The notes under the pieces are model-generated. The model worked only from the letters and a program-made list of their open reading frames with translations, ran no database searches and was not told the origin of the DNA. The position numbers and the translations under genes were made by a program. Below, in pieces: positions 1 through 8,962 of a DNA stretch of 64,000 nt. The number at the start of each line of letters is the position of its first letter. Positions within the stretch are counted from its first letter, which is position 1. The stretch comes from JASHVB01 sp963780805 (lineage in GTDB: Bacteria; Pseudomonadota; Alphaproteobacteria; Acetobacterales; Acetobacteraceae): assembly GCA_963780805.1 (NCBI GenBank), contig CAWADP010000006.1, positions 62,001 through 126,000 on the forward strand, written 5' to 3'.

Positions 1-759
1 GGGCTCTACCGGCAGAGGGGCGAGGGTGGCAGGAACGTCGAATGCCGGTTGGGAGCCGAAGAACAACCGGCCGATGAAGGTCGCGGTGCCGGTCGCCAGC
101 GCGACCGGCATGAACGTGTTGACACTGATCTCTGGCATCATCAGCTCGGTGGCGAACAACACGCCGCCGATTGGCGTGTTGAAGGTGGCGGCGATGCCAG
201 CGCCGGCACCGGCCGCCACCAGGATGATGCGCTGGGCCATCGACATACGAATCAACTGGCCAATGGTGGAACCGAACGCAGAGCCGATCTGGATGATCGG
301 TCCTTCGCGCCCGACCGCCGCGCCGCTGCCGATCGCCAGCGCCGACGCCAGCGATTTCGCGACGGCCACGATGGGGCGGATCACGCCGCGGTTATAGTAG
401 ATTGCGTCCATCACCTCCGGCACCCCGTGGCCCTTTGCTTCGGGTGCGAACTTGGTGACGATGAATGTGACGCCCAGTGCGCCGATTACCGGCACCAGGA
501 TGACGAAACCGCCCCAAGGGGGCATCGGCGTGAACAGGCTGGAATCGTAGAACGCCGATATATGGCCGAGGAACAGCAGATTGTGTACCCAGGCGATCAG
601 GCCGCGGAACACCACGGCGCCGAAGCCGCCGACGATCCCGACCAGCACCGCCAGCAGACACACCAGCAGCAGCGGCAGCGGGCGTGCATCAGGCATCGCG
701 TCCGGGCTGACGTCGTCGGTTCGCGCAGTCGTCCGCAGTGACAATCCGTGATCCGGCAT
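1..759 (-). CDS. ClC-family chloride channel/transporter, C-terminus beyond window edge
   Basis: Integral inner-membrane ClC protein that would carry chloride, usually as a Cl-/H+ exchanger. Reading the minus strand from the ATG at 759 gives an open frame to the window edge (at least 253 residues). Family signatures appear in order: GHGVPEVM (the first chloride-binding loop, GSGIP in the E. coli protein), GREGPIIQ (the GKEGP loop with the gating Glu) and the helix containing FNTPIGGVLFATE. Hydrophobic segments alternate as expected for helices B to J. The first ~25 residues are a polar cytoplasmic tail. The 446 bp between this gene and the next (760-1205) hold no recognisable gene, only shared upstream DNA of two diverging genes. 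ClC membership is certain from the motifs; channel versus antiporter cannot be decided because the gene is incomplete. Confidence 0.93.
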   Translation of the reverse strand, partial: MPDHGLSLRTTARTDDVSPDAMPDARPLPLLLVCLLAVLVGIVGGFGAVVFRGLIAWVHNLLFLGHISAFYDSSLFTPMPPWGGFVILVPVIGALGVTFIVTKFAPEAKGHGVPEVMDAIYYNRGVIRPIVAVAKSLASALAIGSGAAVGREGPIIQIGSAFGSTIGQLIRMSMAQRIILVAAGAGAGIAATFNTPIGGVLFATELMMPEISVNTFMPVALATGTATFIGRLFFGSQPAFDVPATLAPLPVEP

Positions 760-1205
760 GTGCCCGCCTCGGCTGAAGACGCCCCATTCATTCGCCTCGC
801 AGGGTGAATAGGCAAGCCCCGCGAATGGGCGACAGATGCGATCTACCTGATAAATATCTGATGGAATAGCCGGCAGATGATGCGTGACATTGATCAAACG
901 GAAGCGTGGCCTATCATCGTCCGCGGCAGGATCTCGCCGACATGCCAGCTGTGGTGCCACGGTCTTGCGTTCGACGAGCAGTGCCCCGTTGTCCTGCGTC
1001 GTCCTCCGCGCAAGCCTCCGTCTCTGTCACGACACGTGCTGACGCGGATCACTGTCTGGCCCGTCACGCTATACTGCTTCGCTGCTTCCGCCTCGGGCTA
1101 CGGTCGAAATCGGGGTGGAGGGCGCGAGCGCCCGCTCCAATCACCACATCATCACTGCCTTGTCGGTCATGACCTGTGAGGAACGGATCGGCACGAAAGG
1201 GAGAA
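760..1205. other. Divergent intergenic region, no gene seen
   Basis: This 446-bp stretch separates the start of the ClC gene from the start of the SpoIIAA-like gene. Open frames inside it are short, arginine-rich and lack ribosome-binding sites, so none is called. A GGGAG Shine-Dalgarno near its end belongs to the gene at 1206. It presumably holds both promoters, but I could not recognise convincing -35/-10 boxes. Confidence 0.5.
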
Positions 1206-1577
1206 ATGACGATGATCGAAATCCTGGAAGGGTTTCCGGACAATGTCGTCGCGGCAAGCTCTGTCGGGCGCATCACGCGGCAGGATTACGACGCGGTTCT
1301 GATCCCGCGGGTCGAGGCGACTGCCAAGAGGCATCCGAACATTCGGTGCTACTACGAGATCAGCACGGACTTCGCCGGCATGGAACCCGGTGCGGTGTGG
1401 GAGGACTTTAGGCTTGGGGTCGAGTATTGGACACGTTGGGAGCGCGTCGCCGTGGTAACGGACGTGGTCTGGATAGCGCACGCGGTGAACGCGTTCCGGG
1501 TCCTAATGCCGGGACGGACTCGTCTGTTCGCGACCGGTGAGAAGGCAATGGCGCGCGCGTGGATTGTGGCACCCTGA
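1206..1577 (+). CDS. SpoIIAA-like/STAS-type small protein
   Basis: A 123-residue protein resembling the SpoIIAA-like (lipid-binding STAS-fold) family of small bacterial proteins: an N-terminal strand pair (MIEILEGFPDNVVAASSVG), then a central helix region and the typical segment YEISTDFAGMEPGAVWEDF, ending with a beta strand after FATGEKAMARAW. Length fits the family (about 120). Members are thought to bind lipophilic ligands; the physiological role is not established. A GGGAG Shine-Dalgarno sits only 2-3 bases before the ATG at 1206 and 8 bases before a second ATG at 1212, so translation may really begin at the latter. It stands alone with no obvious operon partner. Confidence 0.8.
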   Translation: MTMIEILEGFPDNVVAASSVGRITRQDYDAVLIPRVEATAKRHPNIRCYYEISTDFAGMEPGAVWEDFRLGVEYWTRWERVAVVTDVVWIAHAVNAFRVLMPGRTRLFATGEKAMARAWIVAP

Positions 1578-1659
1578 CCGGATCATGCATGGGGGCGCGC
1601 TGTGGCGTGCCATTGGGGGTTGCATCTATATGTGGTAATGTCCTTTGGGCCAGCGCTTC

Positions 1660-1774
1660 GCAGTAGCTATTAACCTTCCCATAGTAGTTGCCATGCACCG
1701 GCTTTGGGTGGCAACCAGTGGGCATTGGGTATCTGGCCGTCGGCAACTATTACAGGAAGGCTAATACTACGCAG
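1660..1774. repeat. MITE-like imperfect palindrome
   Basis: Two ~32-bp arms (1660-1692 and 1742-1774) form an imperfect inverted repeat. Read inwards, GTAGCTATTAACCTTCCC pairs with the complement of GGAAGGCTAATACTAC, and TAGTTGCC pairs with GGCAACTA. A smaller inverted pair, TTGCCA/TGGCAA, lies inside. The ~115-bp unit has no coding frame and looks like a MITE or long hairpin. It sits 100 bp from a truncated ClC fragment, in the otherwise gene-free stretch 1578-2166. Confidence 0.6.
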
Positions 1775-1869
1775 TCCGTAATTTGCCTGCAAAATTGGCG
1801 CAGTTCATACACGCCTTCACCGGCATCGCGGGTGGCATCGGCAGGCTCCATCTAACGCCAGAGTAAGCG

Positions 1870-1989
1870 TTACACGCCGGCGATAGGGGTGTTGAACGCA
1901 CCGGTAATGCCTGCAGCACCGACTGCCAGCGCCAGCAGCCGCAGCAGCTCGTGCGACGGTTTCAATCCGATCCACCTGGTACGGTTCAT
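1870..1989 (-). pseudogene. Degraded ClC chloride channel fragment
   Basis: On the minus strand a short frame encodes a piece of the ClC core helix, ending LLALAVGAAGITGAFNTPIAGV followed at once by TAA. This matches the ILVAAGAGAGIAATFNTPIGGV segment of the ClC gene at the start of the window, but it is a diverged second copy, not a duplication of it. Nothing ClC-like continues on either side, so it is a remnant of a second channel gene. The longer open frame running from 2781 into it is only the shadow of the dehydratase gene on the other strand. Confidence 0.7.
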
Positions 1990-2166
1990 GACGTCGCAGG
2001 ATACCTGCACGTCGGACGTTCCTTGCCGATCGCTCTGCGGGCCGGCCAAACCGGAGACTGCTACAGTGTCGCTCTCGGTGCGAACTGTCGCAGCGAATTC
2101 GGTCGCAGCGGGGGCTGTGACGCCACCGCCTTGTCGGCTGCCCTCGGGCGTGCCAGCGTCACGTGC

Positions 2167-3096
2167 ATGGTCAGCCGCGCCGAGATCGCTGCCGCCGCCA
2201 GCCGCATCGCCAGCCATGTCCGCCACACGCCCGTCCTGCGGCTCGCGGGCGCGGAGTTTGGCGTGCGCTGTCCCGTGATGCTGAAGCTCGAGCTGCTGCA
2301 GCACAGCGGCAGCTTCAAGCCGCGCGGCGCCTTTAACCGGTTGCTGTCGGAACCGCCGCCCCCCGCCGGCGTGATCGCCGCATCCGGCGGCAACCACGGC
2401 GCCGCGGTGGCGTACGCGGCGCGTGCGTTGTCCGTGCCGGCGGAGATCTTCGTCCCGGTGCTGACGCCGCAGGCCAAGGTGGCACGCATCGCCGGCTATG
2501 GCGCGCGCGTGGTGCAGACGGGCGAGACCTACGCCGAGGCACTCGCCGCCTCCCGCCTTCGCCAAGCCGAGACCGGCGCCTTGGAGGTGCATGCCTACGA
2601 CCACGCAGACGTGCTCGCCGGCCAGGGCACGGTGGCGCGGGAATTCGAGCAAGATGCGCCGGAGCTCACCCACGTGCTGGTCGCGACCGGGGGCGGTGGG
2701 CTGATCGGCGGCATGGCCGCTTGGTATGCCGGCAGCGCCCAGCTCGTCAGCGTCGAGCCGGCAGGCTGCCCCGCGCTGCATGATGCGCTGCTCGCCGGGC
2801 GTCCGGTGGATGCGCCGGTGGGCGGCGCCGCGGCCGACAGCCTGGGCGCGCGCCAGGTCGGCGGGCTAATGTTCCCGATCGCGCAGCACTATGTCGCCGC
2901 CGCGGTGCTGGTGACCGACGCCGCCATCGTCGCGGCGCAACGCTCGTTATGGGACCGCTTCCGGCTGATCGCCGAACCGGGCGGTGCGACTGCTCTGGCG
3001 GCGCTGGTGTCCGGGGCCTTCGTGCCGCCGGACGGCGCGCAGGTCGGCGTGCTCGTGTGCGGCGGCAATACCGATCCGGCAAAGGTGGCGTCATGA
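2167..3096 (+). CDS. PLP-dependent threonine/serine dehydratase family protein
   Basis: A 309-residue fold-type II PLP enzyme of the threonine/serine dehydratase family, expected to deaminate threonine or serine to the 2-oxo acid. The PLP lysine lies in HSGSFKPRGAFN (about residue 45), the substrate-binding loop is ASGGNHG, and the phosphate loop is TGGGGLIGG. There is no C-terminal ACT regulatory domain, so it is the short catabolic-type form rather than biosynthetic IlvA; a racemase-like activity cannot be excluded. The ATG at 2167 is chosen because the upstream extension in the same frame is arginine/cysteine-rich and unlike the family. Its TGA overlaps the ATG of the next gene (ATGA), so the two are translationally coupled. 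Confidence 0.85.
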   Translation: MVSRAEIAAAASRIASHVRHTPVLRLAGAEFGVRCPVMLKLELLQHSGSFKPRGAFNRLLSEPPPPAGVIAASGGNHGAAVAYAARALSVPAEIFVPVLTPQAKVARIAGYGARVVQTGETYAEALAASRLRQAETGALEVHAYDHADVLAGQGTVAREFEQDAPELTHVLVATGGGGLIGGMAAWYAGSAQLVSVEPAGCPALHDALLAGRPVDAPVGGAAADSLGARQVGGLMFPIAQHYVAAAVLVTDAAIVAAQRSLWDRFRLIAEPGGATALAALVSGAFVPPDGAQVGVLVCGGNTDPAKVAS

Positions 3097-3905
3097 GCAA
3101 GGAACCGGTGAAGGGACTGGTCCTGCTGGATGTGGATGCGCGCGGCGTGGCGACCGCGACGCTGAACCGCCCCGAAATGGGCAATGCTTATAACGAGGAC
3201 TTGCTCCACGAGCTGATCGCCGGCTTGCAGTCGCTGGCACCCGATCCGGCGGTTCGCTGCCTGGTGCTGCGCGGCGCGGGGCGGCATTTCCAGGCGGGCG
3301 CCGACATCCACTGGCTGGGCCGCGCCGCAAACTATGGACCGGAGCAGAATTACGCCGCGTCGATAGCGACAACTCGCGCCATGCAGTTGCTGAACGAGTT
3401 CCCCAAGCCCACCATCGCCGTGGTGCACGGCGCCTGCTTCGGCGGCGGCGCCGGCATGGTGTGCTGCGTCGATGTGGCACTGGCTACGCCGGACGCATTG
3501 TTCGGGCTGACCGAGGTGCGGGTGGGCGTCGCGCCGACGCCAATCTCCACGCACATGGTGCACGCGATGGGGCTGCGGCATACGCGGCGCTATGCCCTGA
3601 CCGGCGAACGGTTCGGCGCGCAGGAGGCGCTGCGCATCGGCCTGGTGCACGAGGTGGTGCCGGCCGACGCTATGGAAGCGAAGCTGGCAGAGGTGCTCGA
3701 GGCGGTATTCCTCGGCGCGCCGGGTGCGGTCGCGATGACGAAGAGGTCATTTCTTGGAGCGAATGGACTGCTGCTGGACGAGCGGCAGATGGCGACGCTG
3801 GCGCATGAGAGCTGGACGCAGCGATACTCGCCGGAGGGGCATGAGGGCACGGCGGCGTTTCGCGATAAGCGGAAGCCAAGCTGGTACAAGGCACCGGTCG
3901 GGTAA
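3093..3905 (+). CDS. Enoyl-CoA hydratase/isomerase family protein
   Basis: A 270-residue crotonase-superfamily enzyme, likely hydrating an enoyl-CoA (beta-oxidation or branched-chain amino acid catabolism). Typical features are LNRPEMGNAYNEDL near the N-terminus, the oxyanion-hole segment QAGADIHWL, and the active-site region HGACFGGGAGMVCCVDVALA followed by FGLTEVRVGVAP, which places a catalytic Glu. This last block resembles methylglutaconyl-CoA hydratases. The start ATG overlaps the TGA of the upstream dehydratase, so a two-gene operon for amino acid breakdown is plausible. Exact substrate is unknown. Confidence 0.88.
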   Translation: MSKEPVKGLVLLDVDARGVATATLNRPEMGNAYNEDLLHELIAGLQSLAPDPAVRCLVLRGAGRHFQAGADIHWLGRAANYGPEQNYAASIATTRAMQLLNEFPKPTIAVVHGACFGGGAGMVCCVDVALATPDALFGLTEVRVGVAPTPISTHMVHAMGLRHTRRYALTGERFGAQEALRIGLVHEVVPADAMEAKLAEVLEAVFLGAPGAVAMTKRSFLGANGLLLDERQMATLAHESWTQRYSPEGHEGTAAFRDKRKPSWYKAPVG

Positions 3906-3929
3906 TATCAGTCTTGTCAGGGCTCGATT

Positions 3930-4565
3930 TCAATTATCGGAATGACGGGGAATCCGCAGCGCGCATCCCGCATCATGGTGCCCATAGACAAAGAAATCCG
4001 AGAACGACGTCTCATCCGGCCGCGCCGCATCGAACGGATACCGGCTCGGCAAATGCGCCAGAAGGCGCCACTCCGGCCGGCAATCCGCCACGTGGTCGGT
4101 GAACCGCCGGTGCCGCACGTGCGGCGACGACCAGTTGCGGTCGGCGTTGCTGGAATGGATCAGAACGAAGCGCGTCGCGTGCGCAAACAACGCGTGCATG
4201 TAGCGGGCGAACTCGCCGTCCTCCACCAGATGGAAGATCACGTCGATCGACAGCGCCAGCTCTGCGCCCACCGACGCATCCAGCGCGGAGAACGGCAGGA
4301 AGCGGTGCTGCGGAAACCGAGCGACGCAGCAGGCCAGCGCGGTGGGCGCCACATCCACCCCCACGTAGGCGGGCACCTGCAGCAATGACAACAGGTTGCC
4401 ATCGCCACAGCCCAGGTCGAGCACGTCGGCGATCCCGTTCTCGACGACGAAGCTGTTAATGAAGTCGGCCTTGAACGCCGCCATGTGCCCGTACGATCCC
4501 GTCCCCGACGTTCCGCCGGCGCGATACCGCTGTTCCCAATACTCGCGGGAAGAGAACGCGTTCAT
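3930..4565 (-). CDS. Class I SAM-dependent methyltransferase
   Basis: A 211-residue Rossmann-fold methyltransferase. Motif I is VLDLGCGDGNLL (about residue 50), followed by an acidic end of strand beta-2 (YVGVDVAP) and motif IV-like ALSIDVIFHLVED. The substrate is not evident. Its ATG overlaps the stop of the O-GlcNAc transferase gene upstream (ATGA), making it the last gene of the TPR-methyltransferase/OGT/methyltransferase string behind the flagellin cluster; methylation of a sugar or of the modified flagellin is an inference from that position. It is convergent with the enoyl-CoA hydratase, leaving 24 bp between stops. Confidence 0.85.
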   Translation of the reverse strand: MNAFSSREYWEQRYRAGGTSGTGSYGHMAAFKADFINSFVVENGIADVLDLGCGDGNLLSLLQVPAYVGVDVAPTALACCVARFPQHRFLPFSALDASVGAELALSIDVIFHLVEDGEFARYMHALFAHATRFVLIHSSNADRNWSSPHVRHRRFTDHVADCRPEWRLLAHLPSRYPFDAARPDETSFSDFFVYGHHDAGCALRIPRHSDN

Positions 4566-6913
4566 GACTCGCACCACTCCGTCCAGGCATGCCGCAGCGC
4601 GGCTCCAAGGTTGCGTCCGAAGCGCGGCGCGTCGCACAGCGGGCTCGCCTTGACGCGCGCCCGCAGCCCTGCACGCAGCGCGGCCAGCGACGCCACGTCC
4701 GCCGCCTTCGCCACCGCCAGTTCGCCGTAGTCCGCCGCGTCGCGCGCCACCCAATCGGTCAGCCCGACATTGCTCAGATGGCTCATGGAATGACGGGAGG
4801 CGAAGATCTCGCCCGGCAGCGTCACGGTGGGGACGCCCATCCACAACGCCTCGCAGGTGGTCAGCCCGCCGGAATAGGGAAATGGGTCCAGCACAATGTC
4901 GATCGCGCCATACTCGCCCATGAACGCGCGATGCGGCGAGGAGCCACGCAGGTCCAGCCGTGCCCCGTCGATGCCCTGTGCGGCGAAGGCGTCGCGCAAT
5001 CGATCCGCGGTGGCGCGGTCGCCGAACTGGTGCGTCTTCAGCACCAGCCGAGATCCCGGAACACGGTGCAGCACCGCCGCCCAGGTCGCGATCACGCGCG
5101 GCGTCACCTTCGCGAGGTTGTTGAAGCAGCCGAAGGTGATGTGGCCGTTGGCCAGCGCCGGCAGCGGCAGGACGTCCGGTGCGTAACCGGGCGGGCTGTA
5201 GCAGGCATAGCCGTCCGGCAGGCGCAGCAGCCGTTCGGAGTAGGTGGATGTCAGCTCCGGCGGCGTCTCCCAGCGGTCGGTGATGAACCAGTCCATCTCC
5301 GGCAGGCCGCTGCTGTGGTTCTGCATGCCGACCCATTTCACCTGCACCGGCGCCAGCCGATGCGCGCAGGCCGGCATGCGCGCCGCATCGCCATAGCCGC
5401 CGAGGTCGATCAGCACGTCGATCCCCAGGTCCCGCGCACGGGTCGCCAGCGCCACGTCGTCCAGCGTGTCGATCTCCACCCAGTCGCGCGCCACCGCGCG
5501 GAACCGGCGCGCAATGGGGTCCTGCGGTGCGGCGTTCTGCACCAGGCACACCACGGCGAACCGCGCCGGATCGAGCGTCTCGATCCCCGCCACGGTCAGC
5601 CAGCCCACCGGATGCGTCTTCAGCGTACCGGACAGCAGCCCCACGGTCAGCCGGCGCCCGGGCGTCCGGTCGTTGGCACAGGGGCCGAGATCGGTCCGCG
5701 GCAGCCGGGCGGCGCAGTCCCGCAGCGCCGCCAGCACTTCGGCGCCGGTGACGCCGTCGCGGTACGGCAGCGTGTTGCACAACGCGCGGCGCGGCAGCAC
5801 GGCGTTCGGGTCCAGCTCGATCGCGCGGCGGGCCAGTGACACCGCCGCCTCCTGCCAGCCCAGGCAGGCGGTGGCATTGGCGAGGTTGCACAGCACCAGC
5901 GGGTCTTCGCCGTGCTGGGCGGTGACGCCCGAGAGCAGCGTGTGCGCCTCGGCATGGCGGTGCAGGCGCATCAGGACGGTGCCGCGGTCGTTGCGCAGCC
6001 GCGGGTCGTCCGGATCGAGTTCGCTGGCGCGGCGCAGCGCCACTTCGGCCTCGCGCAGGCGATGGGAACGCGCCAGGGCGCATCCCAGCAGCTTCACCGG
6101 CAGTAGCGCATCCGGCGCCAGCGTGGCCGCGGCATCCAGGGCGTCCAGCGCCTCCATCCGGCGGCCAATGCGTTCCAGCAGCACGCCGCGCGCGAGCAGC
6201 GGCACGGGGTTCAGCGGATCGGCCTCGCTGGCGAGCGTGAGGCGGGCGACCTCGGCCTCGGCTTGGCCGGCGACGCGGGCGGCCTCGATGCCGTGCAGCG
6301 CGTATTCAGGCACCGCCGGCTCCAGGCGCTGGGCTTCCAGGAACGCGCTGTGCGCCAGGGACGGTTCGGCGGTCAGCAGCAAGGCGAGGCCCAGCGCCGC
6401 CCAGGCCTCCACACGGTCGGGGGCGATGCCGAGGCAGCGGATCAGCAGGGTGCGCGCTTCGCCGCCCTCAGCCCGGACGATCAGCAAGCCGGCGAGCGCG
6501 ATCAGCGCTTCCGCGCGCCTCGGGTTCACTTCGAGCACCCGGCGATAGGCTGCTTCGGCTAACGCGGATTCGCCGGTGGCACGAAGGCTTTCCGCCAGGC
6601 GCAGCAGCGGCTCGTCCCACTGCGGCAGTACTTCCGCGACGGTCTGCATCAGGCCGCGGGCGCGAGCGATGTCGCCGGCGCGGTCCTCGGCGATGGCGAG
6701 GTTCAGCAGCGTCGGAGGGGACGTGTCGCCGAGCGCCACGGCGGCGCGCAAGGCGATCCGGGCGGCGCCGGGATCGTTCACGTCCAGCAGCGCCATGCCG
6801 CGGGCGGCGAGCGGCGCGGGCTTCGCGTCGTCGGCCGCCACGCAATCGAGCAGACTGAGCGCTCCCGCGGCGTCGCCCGCACGCAGGAGGTCGAGTGCGG
6901 CCTTGGCCGTCAT
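4562..6913 (-). CDS. TPR-repeat O-linked N-acetylglucosamine transferase, SPINDLY type
   Basis: A 783-residue protein with an N-terminal array of TPR units (about residues 1-390, with motifs such as ALIALAGLLIV and AEVALRRASELDPDDPRLRND) and a C-terminal GT41 glycosyltransferase domain. GT41 signatures include VGLLSGTLKTHPVGW, IDVLIDLGGYGDAARMP, VKWVGMQNHSSGLPEMDW, FGCFNNLAKVTPRV and PFPYSGGLTTCEALWMGVPTVTLPG. Such enzymes transfer a sugar from a nucleotide sugar to Ser/Thr of proteins. The ATG at 6913 overlaps the TGA of the TPR-methyltransferase upstream, and the TGA overlaps the next methyltransferase. Lying downstream of flagellin, flbT and flaF, it is a good candidate for the flagellin glycosyltransferase, by analogy with Caulobacter FlmG. 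Confidence 0.9.
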   Translation of the reverse strand: MTAKAALDLLRAGDAAGALSLLDCVAADDAKPAPLAARGMALLDVNDPGAARIALRAAVALGDTSPPTLLNLAIAEDRAGDIARARGLMQTVAEVLPQWDEPLLRLAESLRATGESALAEAAYRRVLEVNPRRAEALIALAGLLIVRAEGGEARTLLIRCLGIAPDRVEAWAALGLALLLTAEPSLAHSAFLEAQRLEPAVPEYALHGIEAARVAGQAEAEVARLTLASEADPLNPVPLLARGVLLERIGRRMEALDALDAAATLAPDALLPVKLLGCALARSHRLREAEVALRRASELDPDDPRLRNDRGTVLMRLHRHAEAHTLLSGVTAQHGEDPLVLCNLANATACLGWQEAAVSLARRAIELDPNAVLPRRALCNTLPYRDGVTGAEVLAALRDCAARLPRTDLGPCANDRTPGRRLTVGLLSGTLKTHPVGWLTVAGIETLDPARFAVVCLVQNAAPQDPIARRFRAVARDWVEIDTLDDVALATRARDLGIDVLIDLGGYGDAARMPACAHRLAPVQVKWVGMQNHSSGLPEMDWFITDRWETPPELTSTYSERLLRLPDGYACYSPPGYAPDVLPLPALANGHITFGCFNNLAKVTPRVIATWAAVLHRVPGSRLVLKTHQFGDRATADRLRDAFAAQGIDGARLDLRGSSPHRAFMGEYGAIDIVLDPFPYSGGLTTCEALWMGVPTVTLPGEIFASRHSMSHLSNVGLTDWVARDAADYGELAVAKAADVASLAALRAGLRARVKASPLCDAPRFGRNLGAALRHAWTEWCES

Positions 6914-8370
6914 GCGAAGCGCCGCTGCAGCACAAGCAGCAGGCCGGGCACCGGGGCATTTGCCTCCCTGCGCACGGTCTCGCGGTCGAGGCGGAGAAGC
7001 TGGAAGCCCGCATCGCCGGCAGCGGCACGGATATAGCCGGGATTGTGGGCGTAGCGGCCCTGGCGTTGCAGCGCCCAGGCACCGTTGGTGTCGCCCGGGA
7101 TCATGCCGTCGTGGTCGGGCAACAGCTCCTCGACGGAACCCACCAGCCAACCGCCCGGGCTCATGGCGGCATGGGCGGCGGTAAACAGATCTTCGAGCGC
7201 GCCGAAGTAGCAGAGCACGTCCGCGGCGAGGATCAGGGGGTAGCGCGCTTCTCCCACCCCCAACAGGAACTGCATCGCGTCCGCTTCGTGCAGCTCGGCA
7301 TAGATGCCTTTCTTTCCAGCTTGCGCCAGCATGCGCGGGGCCACGTCAACGCCGATCAGTGGCCCGACGGGCAGGTCCGCGATGGCCAGCGCCGCCAGCC
7401 CGGTGCCGCAACCTAAGTCCGCCACCGGACCCACTTGCTGGCCCATCGCGATGCGCGGGTGGCGCAGCAGCGCCGCGCGAAACATGCCGGGCACGCGGTA
7501 GCCGAGCGACAGCAGGTGCGGTTCGAACCGGTCGGCGTAGCCGTCGAACACAGCACGCAGGTACTCGGCCGGCGCTCGCGGCGCTCCAGGCACCACACCC
7601 GCCGCGGATACCAGATGGCGCACATAGGGATCGTCCGGACCCAGCTTCAGGGCCTCGGCATAGGAGTCCACAGCCTCGGCATGCTGGCCGAGGCTGGACA
7701 GCGCATGCCCCAGCAGCCCGAAGCAACAGGCGTCGGCGATGCCGGCGTGTCGGGTGTCTTCCGCCAGCTGGATCGCCTGGCGGAAATCGCGGCGGCGGAC
7801 GCACAGCAGGATGGCAGCGTTGCGCTGATCCACCAGGTTGGGCGCAGCCTCGATGTTGCGCAGCAGGACGGCGAGCGCCGCGTCAGGGTCCCCCGCCATT
7901 TCGTGCGCGGCGGCCAGGCCCGCGGCGAAGCCGGGGTTGGTGGGATCGGCCGCGACTGCCTCGGCGAGGCACGTGACGGCGTCGACGGCGCGGTCGAGCT
8001 CCAGCAGCAAGACACCCAGCAGAGCCTTGGCGGCGGGAACGGAACGGTCGAGCACGACGGCTTCGGCGGCGTCGCGCGCGGCACCCTCGATGTCGCCGCC
8101 CTGACGGCGCAACTCGGCGCGCCGCATGCGCAGGCCGGGGTGTTCGGGGTCTGCTGCGACGGCGGCGTCCAGTTCAAGCTTGGCCGCATCGGGGTCATTT
8201 GCCCGCAGCGCGAGACGGGCGCTGAGGTCGGCCAGGCAGGCGGAGCCAGGGCTCAGGCGCTTCGCCGCCGCGAGCAACGGCCGGGCGGCACCGACGCGGC
8301 CAGCGGCCACCAGTTGCGCGGCGCGCGCGGTGAGGGATTCGAGGTCAGCGGCGGACTGCAATCTTTGCAT
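6910..8370 (-). CDS. TPR-repeat SAM-dependent methyltransferase
   Basis: A 486-residue fusion: about 270 residues of TPR-like helical repeats followed by a class I methyltransferase domain. Motif I is VADLGCGTGLAALAIA, followed by GVDVAPRMLAQA and ILAADVLCYFGALEDLF. The repeat part includes DPDAAKLELDAAVAADPEHP and AVDSYAEALKLGPDDPYV. The ATG at 8370 follows an AAGGGG ribosome-binding site; upstream residues in the same frame are low-complexity. Its stop overlaps the start of the O-GlcNAc transferase. Together with that gene it probably acts on flagellin or another secreted protein, the TPR array serving as the protein-binding part. Target is inferred from context only. Confidence 0.86.
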   Translation of the reverse strand: MQRLQSAADLESLTARAAQLVAAGRVGAARPLLAAAKRLSPGSACLADLSARLALRANDPDAAKLELDAAVAADPEHPGLRMRRAELRRQGGDIEGAARDAAEAVVLDRSVPAAKALLGVLLLELDRAVDAVTCLAEAVAADPTNPGFAAGLAAAHEMAGDPDAALAVLLRNIEAAPNLVDQRNAAILLCVRRRDFRQAIQLAEDTRHAGIADACCFGLLGHALSSLGQHAEAVDSYAEALKLGPDDPYVRHLVSAAGVVPGAPRAPAEYLRAVFDGYADRFEPHLLSLGYRVPGMFRAALLRHPRIAMGQQVGPVADLGCGTGLAALAIADLPVGPLIGVDVAPRMLAQAGKKGIYAELHEADAMQFLLGVGEARYPLILAADVLCYFGALEDLFTAAHAAMSPGGWLVGSVEELLPDHDGMIPGDTNGAWALQRQGRYAHNPGYIRAAAGDAGFQLLRLDRETVRREANAPVPGLLLVLQRRFA

Positions 8371-8456
8371 GGCGGGCCCCTTCTGGGCTGCAGACTTGCG
8401 CGATTGTGGGCGCGTAGGGCGGCCACGGCGGGCGGCTGAGGCGGGTGCTACCAAGA

Positions 8457-8580
8457 TGAGAAGAGGAAGGCACACCTCCCCTTGAGGGGGGAGGGGTGCG
8501 TGCAAACGACGGCCATCGCCGCACGCACCCCTTCCCCTGCCCCCGCTCTCAAAGGGAGGGGGTGTCCCTTCCTCTTCTCC
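8457..8580. repeat. Long imperfect palindrome, flagellar intergenic repeat A
   Basis: Two arms of about 33 bp (8458-8490 and 8546-8580) are imperfect reverse complements: GAGAAGAGGAAGGCACACC at the left end pairs with GGTGTCCCTTCCTCTTCTC at the right. An inner pair, GGGGTGCGTGC and GCACGCACCCC, extends the stem. It fills the space between flaF and the TPR-methyltransferase gene. The inner GGAGGGGTGCGT block and the outer CCTCCCCT/AGGGGAGG blocks recur in the palindrome at 11774-11920, so both belong to one dispersed family. It may act as a strong transcription terminator or mRNA stabiliser. Confidence 0.7.
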
Positions 8581-8611
8581 TTCCTCATCCGGCCTGTGTC
8601 CGTGCTGGCTT

Positions 8612-8962
8612 TCACAAACTCCCCGCCAGCCCTGCGGCGAAGTTCTCGTTGACTGCGATCAGGAAGCCAAAATCTGGCTGATCGCGGTCCATCTCGCGCT
8701 GCACCGTCAGGCCAACCGAAATGATGGATGCACGTAGCTCGGGCGGCAGGCCGTTCTCCGGGTCGCGCATCAGGTCGTGCACCGCCATCCACAGGCGGCG
8801 GTTGTCGGCGAGCGCCCGCACGCGGTGCAGCGCATTGCCGTCGCGCGCCGCCCTCAGCGCGCCGATCGCGCGCCGGAACACGTCCGCCTCCTGCTCACGC
8901 TGGCTGCGGTGGGTGGCAGCGGCCTCATAGGCCCGCATCGCCTCATTCATCATCATCGGCAT
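8612..8962 (-). CDS. flaF: Flagellar biosynthesis regulator FlaF
   Basis: A 116-residue FlaF-family protein. In alphaproteobacteria FlaF promotes flagellin synthesis and secretion and works opposite to FlbT. Family features are the N-terminal AMRAYEAAATHRSQREQEADVFRRA, the central NRRLWMAVHDLMRDPENGLP and SIISVGLTVQREMD. The start lies inside the end of flbT (10-bp overlap), with the run ATGCCGATGATGATG offering several possible start codons after a GGAG ribosome-binding site. Gene order flagellin-flbT-flaF is the classical alphaproteobacterial arrangement. Confidence 0.93.
   Translation of the reverse strand: MPMMMNEAMRAYEAAATHRSQREQEADVFRRAIGALRAARDGNALHRVRALADNRRLWMAVHDLMRDPENGLPPELRASIISVGLTVQREMDRDQPDFGFLIAVNENFAAGLAGSL

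Noticed and set aside
1951..2166. N-terminal extension of the threonine/serine dehydratase
   Set aside because: The extra 72 residues are Arg/Cys-rich and unlike the family; the ATG at 2167 gives the canonical start.
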